A DNA stretch of 64,000 nucleotides from Arcobacter sp. LA11 (GTDB lineage Bacteria; Campylobacterota; Campylobacteria; Campylobacterales; Arcobacteraceae): contig NZ_BDIR01000011.1 in NCBI RefSeq assembly GCF_001895145.1, forward strand, positions 1-64,000. The letters are read 5' to 3'. How positions within the stretch are numbered: the stretch's first letter is position 1; every line of letters starts with the position of its first letter. A program made the position numbers and the translations under genes. The notes under the pieces are model-generated. The model saw nothing but the letters and a program-made list of their open reading frames with translations, ran no database searches and was not told the DNA's origin. Below are positions 43,797 through 53,904 of this stretch, in pieces.

Positions 43797-45338
43797 ATGA
43801 TTAATAGAATTTATCTTAAAGATTTCCTCTCATTTAATGAAGTGGATATGGAACTAAACTCAGGTTTAGTTTTATTTACAGGTCCAAGTGGTGCTGGAAA
43901 ATCAGTTTTAATGCAATCTATTTTATCTTTATTTGCAATTGGTGAAAGTAAAGCAAGTTTAGGCGAAGTAAGTTTAAATGGTTTAAATATTGAAAATGAA
44001 GCTTATGATATATCATTTGATGATGATATTGTTATAAAAGAGATAAAAAAAGATAAAGTAAGGTATTTTTTAAATTCTCAAACAATATCAAAAAAGAATT
44101 TAAACCAATTTTCAAAAAGTTTAATAAAACATCTTCATCTAAAAGATACAAGTGATTTTGATAGCGATAAGTTACTTGATTTTTTAGATTCTCTTTGTAT
44201 CAAAGAATCTTCAGAATTTAAAATAGTAAAAGAGAATTATGATACTACTTTTAAAAAACTACAAGAGATAAAAAAAGAGCTTTCAAAGATAAAAGAAGAT
44301 GAATCGAAGCTAGAAGATTTAAAAGAATTTGCTAAATTTGAGATTGAAAAAATAAAATCTGTAAATCCTCAAGTAGGGGAATATGAAGAATTAAACGATA
44401 TAAAAAAGAAACTATCAAAAAAAGAAAAAATTCAAGAGGCTATGGAAAAAGCGAATCCTCTTTTTTCTTATACTACAGCTGCAAATTCAGCTTTAGAATT
44501 GTTAGATGAGGATTCTGCTTTTTTTGATGATGCAATAAATGAACTAAATAATATTTTTGAAAAATTCAATGACTCTCTTTTAGAAATGGAAGAACTTGAT
44601 ATAGAAAATGTACTTGATAGAATTGAAAAACTATCTGCTTTGCAAAAAAGGTTTGGTTCTATTGATGAATCTTTAGAGTATAAAAAACAAAAAGAAGAAG
44701 AGCTTGAATCTTATGAAAATATATCTTTTGAAAAAGTAATATTAGAAAAGAATTTGACTAAAACTTCAAAAGAGATTGAGTCTTTAGCAAAAGAATTATC
44801 TTTATATAGAAAAGAAGCCTCAAAAACTTTAGAAGAGAAAATAAACTACTATTTAAAATATTTATATCTTTCAAATGCAAAAATAAACTTTGTAGAGAAA
44901 GAGTTAGATAGAAATGGTATAGATGAAATAGTTTTTGAATTAAATGGTGTTAATTTAGAGACGATTAGTAGTGGTGAGTTTAATCGTTTAAGACTTGCAT
45001 TATTAACTTCAATCAGTGAGTTTGATATTATTGAAAATGGAATTCTTTTTTTAGATGAGATTGATGCAAATTTAAGTGGGAAAGAAAGCTCTGCTATAGC
45101 AACAGTTTTAAATAAGTTATCAAAATCATATCAAATATTTGCAATTTCTCATCAGCCTCAATTAACTTCAACAGCACAGCAACATTTCTTAGTTGATAAA
45201 AAAGATGGAGTATCAAGTGTTAAAAAACTTGATGAAACTTCTAGAATAGATGAAATAGCAAGAATGATTAGTGGTGAAAATATAACTGATGATGCATATA
45301 CTTTTGCAAAAAATTTATTAAATGAAAGAAAGAGCTAG
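43797..45338 (+). CDS. recN: DNA repair protein RecN
   Basis: 513 residues. The SMC-like ATPase head is split by a coiled coil. Walker A GPSGAGKSVLMQSIL is at the N-terminus, and the LSSGEFNRL-type signature and Walker B ILFLDEIDANLSGKESSAIA are near the C-terminus, with long coiled-coil segments (about 140-350) between. Shorter coils than in E. coli are typical of Campylobacterota. It starts 5 bp after nadK and overlaps the converging ankyrin gene by 4 bp. Confidence 0.92.
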   Translation: MINRIYLKDFLSFNEVDMELNSGLVLFTGPSGAGKSVLMQSILSLFAIGESKASLGEVSLNGLNIENEAYDISFDDDIVIKEIKKDKVRYFLNSQTISKKNLNQFSKSLIKHLHLKDTSDFDSDKLLDFLDSLCIKESSEFKIVKENYDTTFKKLQEIKKELSKIKEDESKLEDLKEFAKFEIEKIKSVNPQVGEYEELNDIKKKLSKKEKIQEAMEKANPLFSYTTAANSALELLDEDSAFFDDAINELNNIFEKFNDSLLEMEELDIENVLDRIEKLSALQKRFGSIDESLEYKKQKEEELESYENISFEKVILEKNLTKTSKEIESLAKELSLYRKEASKTLEEKINYYLKYLYLSNAKINFVEKELDRNGIDEIVFELNGVNLETISSGEFNRLRLALLTSISEFDIIENGILFLDEIDANLSGKESSAIATVLNKLSKSYQIFAISHQPQLTSTAQQHFLVDKKDGVSSVKKLDETSRIDEIARMISGENITDDAYTFAKNLLNERKS

Positions 45339-47266
45339 TTTTCTATATTGAACTCTTCTTTCATATTATCTATTAAATTTTTTATTTTTGCTTTTTGAGC
45401 TTTTGTTCTAGCTTCATCTTTTAGAGGTTTTATATTTTTATGGAATTTTTTTAAGAAGTTTAAAATATATTTATTTTTTTTATAGGGATTATTTATGTAT
45501 GCTCCTAATTCAATTAATTCTAAAACCAAAGTTGTATAACCTAAAAATGCTGCATAATTTATTGCTAAAACTCCAAACTTATCTGGTTCATTCAATAAGG
45601 TTTTGTTGTATGAGTATATAAGTTTAAATACTTTAATATCATTTTTCCAAATTGAATTATGAACGATATTTCTTCCTTTATTATCAATAGCATGCATATC
45701 AGCACCTGAATGTAAAAGAAGTTTTATTGTGGGCATATTACAATCTAAAATAGCTTTATGAAGTGTTATCCCTCCATAAGAATCCTTTGCATTTACATTT
45801 GCTCCCATCATGATAATTGTTTGTAAGTTATTATGATATTCTTTTTGTTGGCTATCTTTTTTGAAAGTTTTATTCTCTTCCATATATTTATAGATGATAT
45901 TATTACTATCTATATCTGTTTGATTTATATCGGCGCCATGTTTAACTAGAACTTTTAATAAATCTATATTTCCATATCTTAGTGTTTCAAAAATATAAGG
46001 CTCTTCTTTTGAGTTTAATAGAGATAAGTTTACGTCAGTATTATATAAAACAGTTTCTAATACAGTTGCATAATCTGTATTAAAATCAAGGTTTCTTTTT
46101 AGAGAGTTTTTTGCCTTTTTACCATTTTTTACAATTAATATTGCATCAATTAACTTTTCAATAACTGTTTGTCCATTTTTATCTTTTATATTTGCACTTG
46201 CACCATAATCTAATAGTAAATAGATAACTTCTGAATATTTTGTACCTTTTGTTATGACAGTACTTAAAGCAGTCTCTTTATCTCTATTTTGAATATCAAT
46301 ATGTACTTCATATTCAAATAAGATATTTAATATATCAAGGTTATTAGCTTTCGCAGGTAAAGATAATATAGTGTCATTTTTGTTATTGCAAATAAAAGTG
46401 TTAGTATTTCTCTCTAAAATAACAGGAATAAAATTTATAAGATTTGCAATTTCATTTTTATGTCTTATTAAATCTTCAGGCTCTTCTTCAAAAAATATTT
46501 CTTCTTTTTTTAAAATATAGTTAATCAAATGAAGGAGTATATTATTTCCTTTTTTATCGATACAATCAATATCTAATTCTCTATTTATTAAAGAATTAAA
46601 AATATCTTCACATTCAGAACCATTTTGAACTACATAAAAAAGAATATTTCTTTCCATTGAATCTTTTATATTTAGATTATCAAACTTACTTAGAATTTTA
46701 TTTAACATAGTTTTGTTTATATAAGAGTATTGATAAAACAGTAATTCATTGTTAATATCAAAATTTGGATCAGAAAATATATCATCTATAACTTTATAGT
46801 TTTCAGCTTTTATTGCTAGATGTAAGATTGTTTGATTTTCTTTGTTTCTTTTATTGATATTGTGAATACGAGGTTTGAGTTTTTTATATGCACCGAAATG
46901 ATTATTTAATATTGCAAAATCTATAGCTGTGTATCTATTATGGTCTTCATAGTCAACATTAATATCATCTCTTTTTAATAAAGCCGTAATCGTATCTGTA
47001 TATCCATACTTTGATGCTAGTATTATTGCTGTATCTCCAAAGATATCTACGGCATTGTAGTTTATATTATTGTTTAAAAGCCATTTTACGGATTCAATGT
47101 GATTTTGGGTAATAATCAAATGCAAAAAAGTTTGCAAATTTTGATTTTTGTGATTGATATTTATATGTTCTAGCATTGATTTAATTTTACTCTCTTTGAT
47201 AGAGGGTTTAGCAAGTTCTTCTAAAACGTCATCTGCAGTTATTTTTTTGAATAAGTTCCTAATCAT
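45335..47266 (-). CDS. Ankyrin-repeat protein
   Basis: 643 residues from the ATG at 47266, which follows AAGGACCATTA; the reading frame extends 11 codons further with no better signal. Many ankyrin repeats are visible along the length (for example GDTAIILASKYGYTDTITALLKR, GGITLHKAILDCNMPTIKLLLHSGAD, HGADINQTDIDSN). No signal peptide or catalytic domain, so it is probably a cytoplasmic protein-binding scaffold. The partner is unknown. Confidence 0.82.
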   Translation of the reverse strand: MIRNLFKKITADDVLEELAKPSIKESKIKSMLEHININHKNQNLQTFLHLIITQNHIESVKWLLNNNINYNAVDIFGDTAIILASKYGYTDTITALLKRDDINVDYEDHNRYTAIDFAILNNHFGAYKKLKPRIHNINKRNKENQTILHLAIKAENYKVIDDIFSDPNFDINNELLFYQYSYINKTMLNKILSKFDNLNIKDSMERNILFYVVQNGSECEDIFNSLINRELDIDCIDKKGNNILLHLINYILKKEEIFFEEEPEDLIRHKNEIANLINFIPVILERNTNTFICNNKNDTILSLPAKANNLDILNILFEYEVHIDIQNRDKETALSTVITKGTKYSEVIYLLLDYGASANIKDKNGQTVIEKLIDAILIVKNGKKAKNSLKRNLDFNTDYATVLETVLYNTDVNLSLLNSKEEPYIFETLRYGNIDLLKVLVKHGADINQTDIDSNNIIYKYMEENKTFKKDSQQKEYHNNLQTIIMMGANVNAKDSYGGITLHKAILDCNMPTIKLLLHSGADMHAIDNKGRNIVHNSIWKNDIKVFKLIYSYNKTLLNEPDKFGVLAINYAAFLGYTTLVLELIELGAYINNPYKKNKYILNFLKKFHKNIKPLKDEARTKAQKAKIKNLIDNMKEEFNIEN

Positions 47267-47345
47267 TAATGGTCCTTCTATAAAGTGAAATTTTATCATA
47301 AAAACTTAAAATAAGAAAATAATTATATCTTACTTGTGTTTTCTG

Positions 47346-47375
47346 TTGACTTTTTAAACAGAGAAGAGATATAAT
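47346..47375 (+). promoter_or_regulatory. Sigma70-type promoter of the large chemoreceptor
   Basis: TTGACT (47346-47351) and TATAAT (47370-47375) are separated by 18 bases, 31 bases before the ATG at 47406. It is the best two-element promoter in the window. Confidence 0.65.
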
Positions 47376-47405
47376 TTATAAAAATAACAAAATGTGGAGT
47401 TTTCT

Positions 47406-50384
47406 ATGTTCTCAAATTTATCTATAAAAGCAAAATTATTAATTATCTCTTTAGTTGCAATTGTATTGGTTGCTATACTAATAGCTGCAGAGTCAATTTA
47501 CTCAGTAAAAAACCTCTCTAAGTCCAATATTTCAAACTTTAAAAAAGAAGCCTATGCTAATAAAGAGTCGGAGTTAAAAAATTATGTTTCTTTAGCTATG
47601 AAAACAGTAGAGTCTTATCACAAAAGAACAGCAATTGAACAAGTAAAAATTGAAGTTCAAGAGGATTTGAAATCACAAGCAAAATTTATTTTCTCAATTG
47701 TAGATTCGGAATATAAAAAATATAAAGACCTTCTTCCTGAAGATGAATTAAAAGAAAGAATCAGAGGTATTGTAGAAGGTACAAGATATGGAAATAATGG
47801 TTATTTCTGGATTAATGATACTGGTGTAAAAATGATTATGCATCCTATAAAACCTTCTTTAAATGGTAAAAACTTATCACAATTAAAAGATAAAAGTGGT
47901 AAAAAATTCTTCCAAGAATTTGTAGATGTAGTAAATGCAAAAGGTGAAGGTTTCGTTGATTATTTATGGCCTAAACCAGGATTTGATGACCCTCAAGAAA
48001 AAGTTTCATTTGTAAAATTATTTAAACCATACAACTGGGTGATTGGTACAGGTGAATATGTTTCAGATGTATCTGCATTTTTAAAAAAAGAGGCTTTAAC
48101 ATCTATTGCAAATATGAAATATGGGAAAAGTGGATATTTTTGGATTAATGACTCAAATCATGTGATAAAAACACACGGAGCAAATCCCAAATTAATAGGT
48201 AAAAATGTTGCTGAAATAAAAGATCCAAATGGGGTTTATCTTTTTAAAGATATTGTTATTGCTGGAAATAAATCACCAAAAGGTGGTTTAGTAAAATATA
48301 TGTGGGGGAAACCAGGTAAACCAGAACCACAACCTAAATTCTCTTATGTACAAAGATTTGCTCCATGGGATTGGATTATTGGAACAGGAGCATATGTAGA
48401 TGATATTGAAGATAGTATTAAGAAAATGGAAGAACAAACAGCAGAAGAGATTAATGAAATTATTATGTTCATTTCAATTTTCACAATTATTTGTATTATT
48501 ATAATCTATTTAATTTATTCATTCTTAATTAGAAGAACAATTATTACTCCCCTTGATCATTTAATTGATGCAATTAATGATGTTGCGGGAGATAACTCTA
48601 CTAATAAAACTATTAATAAAAAATCTGATGATGAAATTGGTAAAGTAGTAGATACTTTTAATGCATATATTCAAAAACTTGAAGATAGATATGCTGAAGA
48701 TGCAAAAGTTATTGCAGAAGTTGAAGATGTTATTCAAAAAGTAAACAATGGTTTTTATGTTTACAAAGTTGAGCAAAACTCTTCAAATCCGCTTGTTCAG
48801 AAATTAAGAGATTCAATTAATTCGATGATTTCTGGTACAAATGAGAAATTAATAGAAATAAATAAAATTTTAATTGAATATGGAAATTCTAACTTTGATT
48901 ATAAAACAGAAGGAAGACATAGTACTTCAAATGGTATTGTAGGTTCAATTTTTACTAGTACAAAACAGCTTGGTGGAACAGTATCAGAATTCTTATCAAT
49001 GATTACAACAAGTGGAGATAAATTAAATCAAGATACAGATATTTTATCTACATCATCAAGCAAGTTGTCATCTTCTGCAAATGAGCAAGCAGCTTCTTTA
49101 GAAGAGACAGCAGCTGCTGTTGAAGAGATTACATCTATAATTAAATCAAGTAATGAAAAAGTTGATAGAATGTCAACATTAGCAAATGACTTAAATAAAT
49201 CTGCTAAAGATGGTGAAGATTTAGCTTCTAAAACAACTCAAGCTATGGAAGATATTGATACTCAGGTTAATTCAATTAATGATGCAATTACAGTGATTGA
49301 CCAAATTGCTTTCCAAACAAATATTTTATCACTTAACGCAGCAGTTGAAGCTGCAACAGCAGGTGAAGCTGGAAAAGGATTTGCTGTTGTTGCTCAAGAA
49401 GTAAGAAACCTAGCTTCAAGATCGGCAGAAGCAGCTAAAGAGATAAAAGATATTGTTGAAAATGCAACATCTAAAGCTAATGAAGGTAAATTAATTGCTG
49501 ATAATATGATTGGTGGATATACTGATTTAAATAGTAAAATTAGTGAAACAATTGAGCTTATCACCGATGTTACTAGTGCAAGTAAAGAACAAGAAACTGG
49601 TATTGTTCAAATTAATGATGTGATTAATTCATTAGATCAAGCAACACAAGTAAATGCCTCGTCTGCCTCTCAAATCAGTAATCTAGCTAATGAAGTTTCA
49701 TCATTATCAACAGATCTTTTAAGTATTGCTGATAGAGCAAGTTTTGATGAAGGTAAAAAAACAGAAATATGTGATATAGATTTAGTATTCCAAATATCAA
49801 AACTAAAAAATGATCATATTGTATTTAAAAATGATAATTTTGCAAAAGTTGGTTCAAATACAACTTGGAGTGTAACATCTTGTACTGAATGTGATTTTGG
49901 AAAATGGATTGTTAAACAAGAAAGTTCAAATAAATCATTTACAAAAACTTCAAATTGGTCTTCAATGAAAGAGTGTCATGAATTAGTTCACAAAACTGTT
50001 CAAGAATATATTAATAAAAATGCACAAAATGCTTCTAATTCTGAACTAGAAGCAATTTCTAAAAAATTAGAAGATAGCACTGCTTGCTTATTTGGTTCAA
50101 TGGATAAAATAAAAGTAGAACATTGTAAAAACTATGAAGCAGAATCAAAAACTAATCTAGAAGTAAAAGATACAGTAAGTTTAGCAAAACTTGATACTCC
50201 AAAGGTTGAAAGTAGACCTAAAACAGTAACTTCTACACCTGTTAGAACAGCTCCTAAAAAAGTTGAACCAAAATCTGCACCAGTAAGACCAGCTCCAAGA
50301 AAAGTTGACCCTATTAAACCAACAGCACCTGTTAAGACTATTACTGCAAATAATAATGACGATGATGAGTGGGAAAGCTTTTAA
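47406..50384 (+). CDS. Chemoreceptor with two Cache modules, CZB domain and CheR-tether pentapeptide
   Basis: 992 residues from the ATG at 47406, which follows GGAG; a GTG four codons earlier would overlap that site. TM1 (about 8-28) and TM2 (about 350-375) bracket two sCache_2-like modules, each with a YG-x-x-GYFWIND core and a [18 protein letters not shown] end. Then come a HAMP-like region and the MCP signalling domain (about 540-770, [20 protein letters not shown]). A CZB zinc-binding domain (about 790-890) has [14 protein letters not shown] and ECHELVH. A Lys/Pro-rich tail ends in EWESF, fitting the xWxxF CheR/CheB tether. Likely senses small organic ligands. Confidence 0.93.
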   Translation: MFSNLSIKAKLLIISLVAIVLVAILIAAESIYSVKNLSKSNISNFKKEAYANKESELKNYVSLAMKTVESYHKRTAIEQVKIEVQEDLKSQAKFIFSIVDSEYKKYKDLLPEDELKERIRGIVEGTRYGNNGYFWINDTGVKMIMHPIKPSLNGKNLSQLKDKSGKKFFQEFVDVVNAKGEGFVDYLWPKPGFDDPQEKVSFVKLFKPYNWVIGTGEYVSDVSAFLKKEALTSIANMKYGKSGYFWINDSNHVIKTHGANPKLIGKNVAEIKDPNGVYLFKDIVIAGNKSPKGGLVKYMWGKPGKPEPQPKFSYVQRFAPWDWIIGTGAYVDDIEDSIKKMEEQTAEEINEIIMFISIFTIICIIIIYLIYSFLIRRTIITPLDHLIDAINDVAGDNSTNKTINKKSDDEIGKVVDTFNAYIQKLEDRYAEDAKVIAEVEDVIQKVNNGFYVYKVEQNSSNPLVQKLRDSINSMISGTNEKLIEINKILIEYGNSNFDYKTEGRHSTSNGIVGSIFTSTKQLGGTVSEFLSMITTSGDKLNQDTDILSTSSSKLSSSANEQAASLEETAAAVEEITSIIKSSNEKVDRMSTLANDLNKSAKDGEDLASKTTQAMEDIDTQVNSINDAITVIDQIAFQTNILSLNAAVEAATAGEAGKGFAVVAQEVRNLASRSAEAAKEIKDIVENATSKANEGKLIADNMIGGYTDLNSKISETIELITDVTSASKEQETGIVQINDVINSLDQATQVNASSASQISNLANEVSSLSTDLLSIADRASFDEGKKTEICDIDLVFQISKLKNDHIVFKNDNFAKVGSNTTWSVTSCTECDFGKWIVKQESSNKSFTKTSNWSSMKECHELVHKTVQEYINKNAQNASNSELEAISKKLEDSTACLFGSMDKIKVEHCKNYEAESKTNLEVKDTVSLAKLDTPKVESRPKTVTSTPVRTAPKKVEPKSAPVRPAPRKVDPIKPTAPVKTITANNNDDDEWESF

Positions 50385-50391
50385 AAGCTTT
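50374..50391 (+). terminator. Short hairpin at the chemoreceptor stop
   Basis: AAAGCTT and AAGCTTT pair around TTAA, overlapping the stop codon, followed by T-rich sequence. A weak terminator candidate. Confidence 0.35.
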
Positions 50392-50473
50392 TCTTCTCCT
50401 CTTTATATAAACTAAACTATACTTATAAAATCTAACTAGATTTTCAAAAAGCCTAAAATATAAAAAAATTTGA

Positions 50474-50509
50474 TATAATTGCGATTTTAATAGATGTGTT
50501 TTAAACACA
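50474..50509 (+). promoter_or_regulatory. -10 and adjacent palindrome before the U32 peptidase gene
   Basis: TATAAT (50474-50479) lies 40 bp before the ATG. TGTGTTT-T-AAACACA (50495-50509) is a palindrome with 7-bp arms between the -10 and the ribosome site (AAAGGA), so it could be an operator or a small leader hairpin. Confidence 0.45.
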
Positions 50510-50519
50510 AAGGATTATA

Positions 50520-51833
50520 ATGAATAATGAAAAAGTAGAACTACTATCTCCAGCAGGAAACTTAGAAAAATTAAAAATTGCTTTTAAATATGGTGCAGAT
50601 GCCGTATATGGTGGAGTTAGTCACTTTAGTTTAAGAATAAGAAGTGGAAAAGAATTTACCTTTGAAACTTTCAAAGAAGGAATAGATTACGCCCATGCTC
50701 ATGGAAAAAAAGTATATGCAACAATCAACGGGTTTCCTTTTAATTCACAAATAGATTTACTAAAAAAACATATTTTAAAAATGGCAGAACTTAAGCCAGA
50801 TGCATTGATTGTAGCTGCTCCTGGTGTTGTAAAACTTTGTAGAGAATTAGCACCACAGATTCCAATTCATTTATCAACACAAGCAAATGTAATGAATTAT
50901 TTAGATGCACAAGTATACTATGATATGGGTGTTAGAAGAATAATTGCTGCAAGGGAAATTTCTTTAAGAGATGTATCAGAAATTAAAAAACATTTACCTG
51001 ATATGGAAATAGAAATTTTCGTACATGGTTCAATGTGTTTTGCGTATTCAGGACGATGTTTAGTTAGTGCAGTTCAAATGGGAAGAGTTCCAAATAGAGG
51101 CTCATGTGCAAATGATTGTAGATTTGAATATACTTTATATGCGGCAAATGAAGATCATAGCTCTTTATTTAGATTAGAAGAAGAACCTGGAATTGGAACA
51201 TATATTTTCAATGCAAAAGATATGAACTTAGCATCACATGTAGATGAAATTTTAGAAGCAGGAACAGTTGATTCAATTAAAATTGAAGGAAGAACAAAAT
51301 CACCATATTATGCTGCTGTTACAGCATATGCTTATAGATCTGCAATAGATGATTTTTATGCGTCAAAATTTGATGCTTCTAAATATCAACATGAGTTAGC
51401 AACTACAAAAAATAGAGGTTTTACGGATGCTTATTTAATTCATAAACCTTTTGAAAAGAATGACACACAAAACCATGAATATGCTTTAAGTAAAGGAAGT
51501 TATGAAGTTAGTGGCTTAGTAACAGATGATGAAGAACATTTTTTATGTAAATATAAAACTTATCCAAATGAAGAGACTGAAATTTTCGCACCATTAAATT
51601 CTGAAATTGAAGAGTGTGAAAATGAAATTGGTAAGATTTACAAAAAAGATGATGGAAAATACTATGTAAGTTTTAAAAAGATTTTAACTGAGACAAATAA
51701 AGAGTTAGAATCAGTACATAGTGGAAATTTAAATAAAATACAATTACCAGGAAAATTGCCATATCTTACGATGTTAAGAGTAGAAAGTGAAGAGATAAGT
51801 GAATCATGTGGACAAGGATCTTGTAGTAATTAA
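50520..51833 (+). CDS. U32-family peptidase/hydroxylation protein (TrhP/RlhA-like)
   Basis: 437 residues. The U32 signature EIFVHGSMCFAYSGRCLVSAVQMGR...NRGSCANDCRFEY carries the conserved cysteines. The N-terminus LLSPAGNLEKLKIAFKYGADAVYGG is typical. Related proteins in other bacteria act in tRNA or rRNA uridine/cytidine hydroxylation, not as proteases; which subgroup this is cannot be settled here. Campylobacter has the homologous gene next to purE. Confidence 0.88.
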   Translation: MNNEKVELLSPAGNLEKLKIAFKYGADAVYGGVSHFSLRIRSGKEFTFETFKEGIDYAHAHGKKVYATINGFPFNSQIDLLKKHILKMAELKPDALIVAAPGVVKLCRELAPQIPIHLSTQANVMNYLDAQVYYDMGVRRIIAAREISLRDVSEIKKHLPDMEIEIFVHGSMCFAYSGRCLVSAVQMGRVPNRGSCANDCRFEYTLYAANEDHSSLFRLEEEPGIGTYIFNAKDMNLASHVDEILEAGTVDSIKIEGRTKSPYYAAVTAYAYRSAIDDFYASKFDASKYQHELATTKNRGFTDAYLIHKPFEKNDTQNHEYALSKGSYEVSGLVTDDEEHFLCKYKTYPNEETEIFAPLNSEIEECENEIGKIYKKDDGKYYVSFKKILTETNKELESVHSGNLNKIQLPGKLPYLTMLRVESEEISESCGQGSCSN

Positions 51834-53138
51834 ATGGTAATTTTTAGAGTAACAGAAAATATTAATATCAAGACCACAGATGGAACTTTAGTCAAATATA
51901 ATAAACTAAAAAATCCATCTAATCTTTTCAATGAGACTGTGTATGTAACAACTTTTGAAGATTATACTGATTTAAAAAGGGTATTTTCAAATGTTGGAGA
52001 TAAATATCGTGCTAGAGTTATAGATGAGACAAAAATTAGATATTTAAGTCAGTTTCCTAGAGAGTTAGGAGTTTCTAATTTAAATGAGTATTCTATTACT
52101 CAAAATTTAGATTATAAATATAAAGAGTTTAATGCAAATTGTTCTGATGATGATTTGAAATCAATGTATTTAAATGAAAATAAAGTAGACTTAGATAAAC
52201 AATTAGAGGGTAGTTTAAAAGAAGATATCTCTATTGTAATCATTGGAAACTTAGGACAAAGTATTTCTGAGATGATTTGTTCTTCTACTGCTTTAAGACT
52301 TTTAAATGATAAATTGAAGAAGAGATTTAGAAGTGTTAAATTAGATATTTATCTAAATGCTTCAGATAATAAATATTATTCAAGAGATAAATCTATTTTT
52401 ACAAATCAAAGTTTTATAAATAAAGTTTCTGCTTTATCAATAGATGTAAAACAGATGTGCCAATATGATTTTTTTATAGATGCAAGTTCAGTTTCTAAAA
52501 GAAGTTATTATTCACAACTTTCACATATTGATGCATGGCTTTATAAATTTGGAATAGATTATACAAAAATTGATGAAAGAGAAAAATACAATACAATTAA
52601 TATATCTTTATATCATCCTAAAAAAGAGTTAAAAGAAAAAATAAATAATATAAAACTAAAGGGTAAAACTTTACTTTTTCATCCATACTCTGCAAATATA
52701 ACTAAGTCAATTCCTAAAGAAATAGCTATAAAACTTTTAAAAGAATTACTTTTAAAACTACCTGATTATACTATTGTTTCAGTATTAAAATTAGAGTCAA
52801 AATTTGATAGTGATAGATATGTAGATTTATCATCATATTCTAACGGTTTTTTAGACTATTGTTTTATTGTTTCAAATATGGATAAGATAATTACAGTTAA
52901 TACTGCAACATATCACATTGCAGATGCTTTTTTTATACCAACTCTTACTATTCTTACTGATTCAAATCTTAATGAAAAAATTCAACATTATACAAATTCT
53001 AAAGCAATATATGTAGAAGATAAATCAAAAAATTTTAGTAACTTTGTCTTTCAGACAGATTCTCTTATTTTATACAAGTTTGAAGGTTGGTCAAAACTTA
53101 AATCTTCTAGGATTATAAAGTTATTAGAAACATTTTGA
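51834..53138 (+). CDS. Glycosyltransferase-9-like (heptosyltransferase-like) protein
   Basis: 434 residues, starting directly after the U32 stop (TAAATG). The first 150 residues are of unclear nature. From there, a GT9-like fold is suggested by VIIGNLGQSISEMICSSTALRLL, LLFHPYSANITKSIPKEIAIKLLKELLLKLPDY, and a C-terminal CFIVSNMDKIITVNTATYHIADAFFIPTLTIL, the latter matching the sugar-nucleotide region of heptosyltransferases. The usual GD motif is not obvious, so catalytic activity is uncertain. Confidence 0.6.
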   Translation: MVIFRVTENINIKTTDGTLVKYNKLKNPSNLFNETVYVTTFEDYTDLKRVFSNVGDKYRARVIDETKIRYLSQFPRELGVSNLNEYSITQNLDYKYKEFNANCSDDDLKSMYLNENKVDLDKQLEGSLKEDISIVIIGNLGQSISEMICSSTALRLLNDKLKKRFRSVKLDIYLNASDNKYYSRDKSIFTNQSFINKVSALSIDVKQMCQYDFFIDASSVSKRSYYSQLSHIDAWLYKFGIDYTKIDEREKYNTINISLYHPKKELKEKINNIKLKGKTLLFHPYSANITKSIPKEIAIKLLKELLLKLPDYTIVSVLKLESKFDSDRYVDLSSYSNGFLDYCFIVSNMDKIITVNTATYHIADAFFIPTLTILTDSNLNEKIQHYTNSKAIYVEDKSKNFSNFVFQTDSLILYKFEGWSKLKSSRIIKLLETF

Positions 53139-53139
53139 T

Positions 53140-53145
53140 ATAATA
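53140..53145 (+). promoter_or_regulatory. -10 hexamer of purE
   Basis: TATAAT in the context TGATATAATACTGC, 31 bp before the purE ATG. Confidence 0.55.
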
Positions 53146-53176
53146 CTGCCATTTTAAAAAAAAATCAGGGGTTAAA

Positions 53177-53671
53177 ATGAATTTTGTATCTATTATTATG
53201 GGAAGTAAGTCTGACTATGAAATTATGAAGCATTGTGCTGACACTTTCGAAAAGTTTGATGTTAAATATGAGATTGTTATTTCTTCAGCTCACAGAAGTC
53301 CAGAAAGAACTAAAAATTATATTAAAGAAGCAGAAGAAAAAGGTGCTGTATCTTTTATTGCTGCTGCTGGTATGGCTGCACATTTAGCTGGTGCTTTAGC
53401 TGCTGGTACAACTAAACCAGTTATTGGTGTACCTATGAAAGGTGGAGCAATGGATGGAATGGATGCTATGCTTTCAACTGTTCAAATGCCTGCTGGTATG
53501 CCTGTTGGTACTGTTGCTTTAGGTAGATCTGGTGCAGTTAATGCAGCATATTTTGCTATGCAAATTATGGCTATTACTGATAAAGAATTAGCTATTAAAT
53601 TAAAAGAAGATAGAGTAGTTCAAGCTAAAAAAGTTGAAACTGATTCTAAAAGTATCGAAGTAATACTTTAA
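53177..53671 (+). CDS. purE: N5-carboxyaminoimidazole ribonucleotide mutase
   Basis: 164 residues, class I PurE length. MGSKSDYEIMKHC and SSAHRSPERT are active-site motifs, followed by AAAGMAAHLAGALAAGTTKPVIGVPM. It rearranges N5-CAIR to CAIR in purine synthesis. Its stop overlaps the next start by one base (TAATG). Confidence 0.96.
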   Translation: MNFVSIIMGSKSDYEIMKHCADTFEKFDVKYEIVISSAHRSPERTKNYIKEAEEKGAVSFIAAAGMAAHLAGALAAGTTKPVIGVPMKGGAMDGMDAMLSTVQMPAGMPVGTVALGRSGAVNAAYFAMQIMAITDKELAIKLKEDRVVQAKKVETDSKSIEVIL

Positions 53672-53904
53672 TGAAGCAAGTTGCACTATTTACACAGCCT
53701 AGTTGTAAATGGTGCAATGAAGCAAAAGCTTATTTCAAAGCAAAAAAGATTAGGTATAATCTTATAGATCTTTCCACAAACAAAAAAGCTTTAAACGATT
53801 GTAAGAAACATGGCTGCAAAGGTGCACCTGTAGTTTTAATAGAGAATCATTGGATTTGTGGTTTTGACAAAAATAAAATTAATAAAGCATTAGGAATTAA
53901 ATAG
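53671..53904 (+). CDS. Glutaredoxin-like protein
   Basis: 77 residues, a single thioredoxin fold. The redox motif is PSCKWCNEAK (CxxC), with the cis-proline in GAPVVLIENHWICGFDK. A further pair of cysteines (NDCKKHGCKGAP) is present. It probably reduces disulfides or glutathione adducts. It sits between purE and glyQ with overlapping or abutting junctions. Confidence 0.88.
   Translation: MKQVALFTQPSCKWCNEAKAYFKAKKIRYNLIDLSTNKKALNDCKKHGCKGAPVVLIENHWICGFDKNKINKALGIK

Noticed and set aside
50481-50484. A GCGA sequence just after the U32 promoter, compared with the phenol operator
   Set aside because: It is a single half-site; eleven bases on there is AGAT rather than GCGA, and it lies downstream of the -10.
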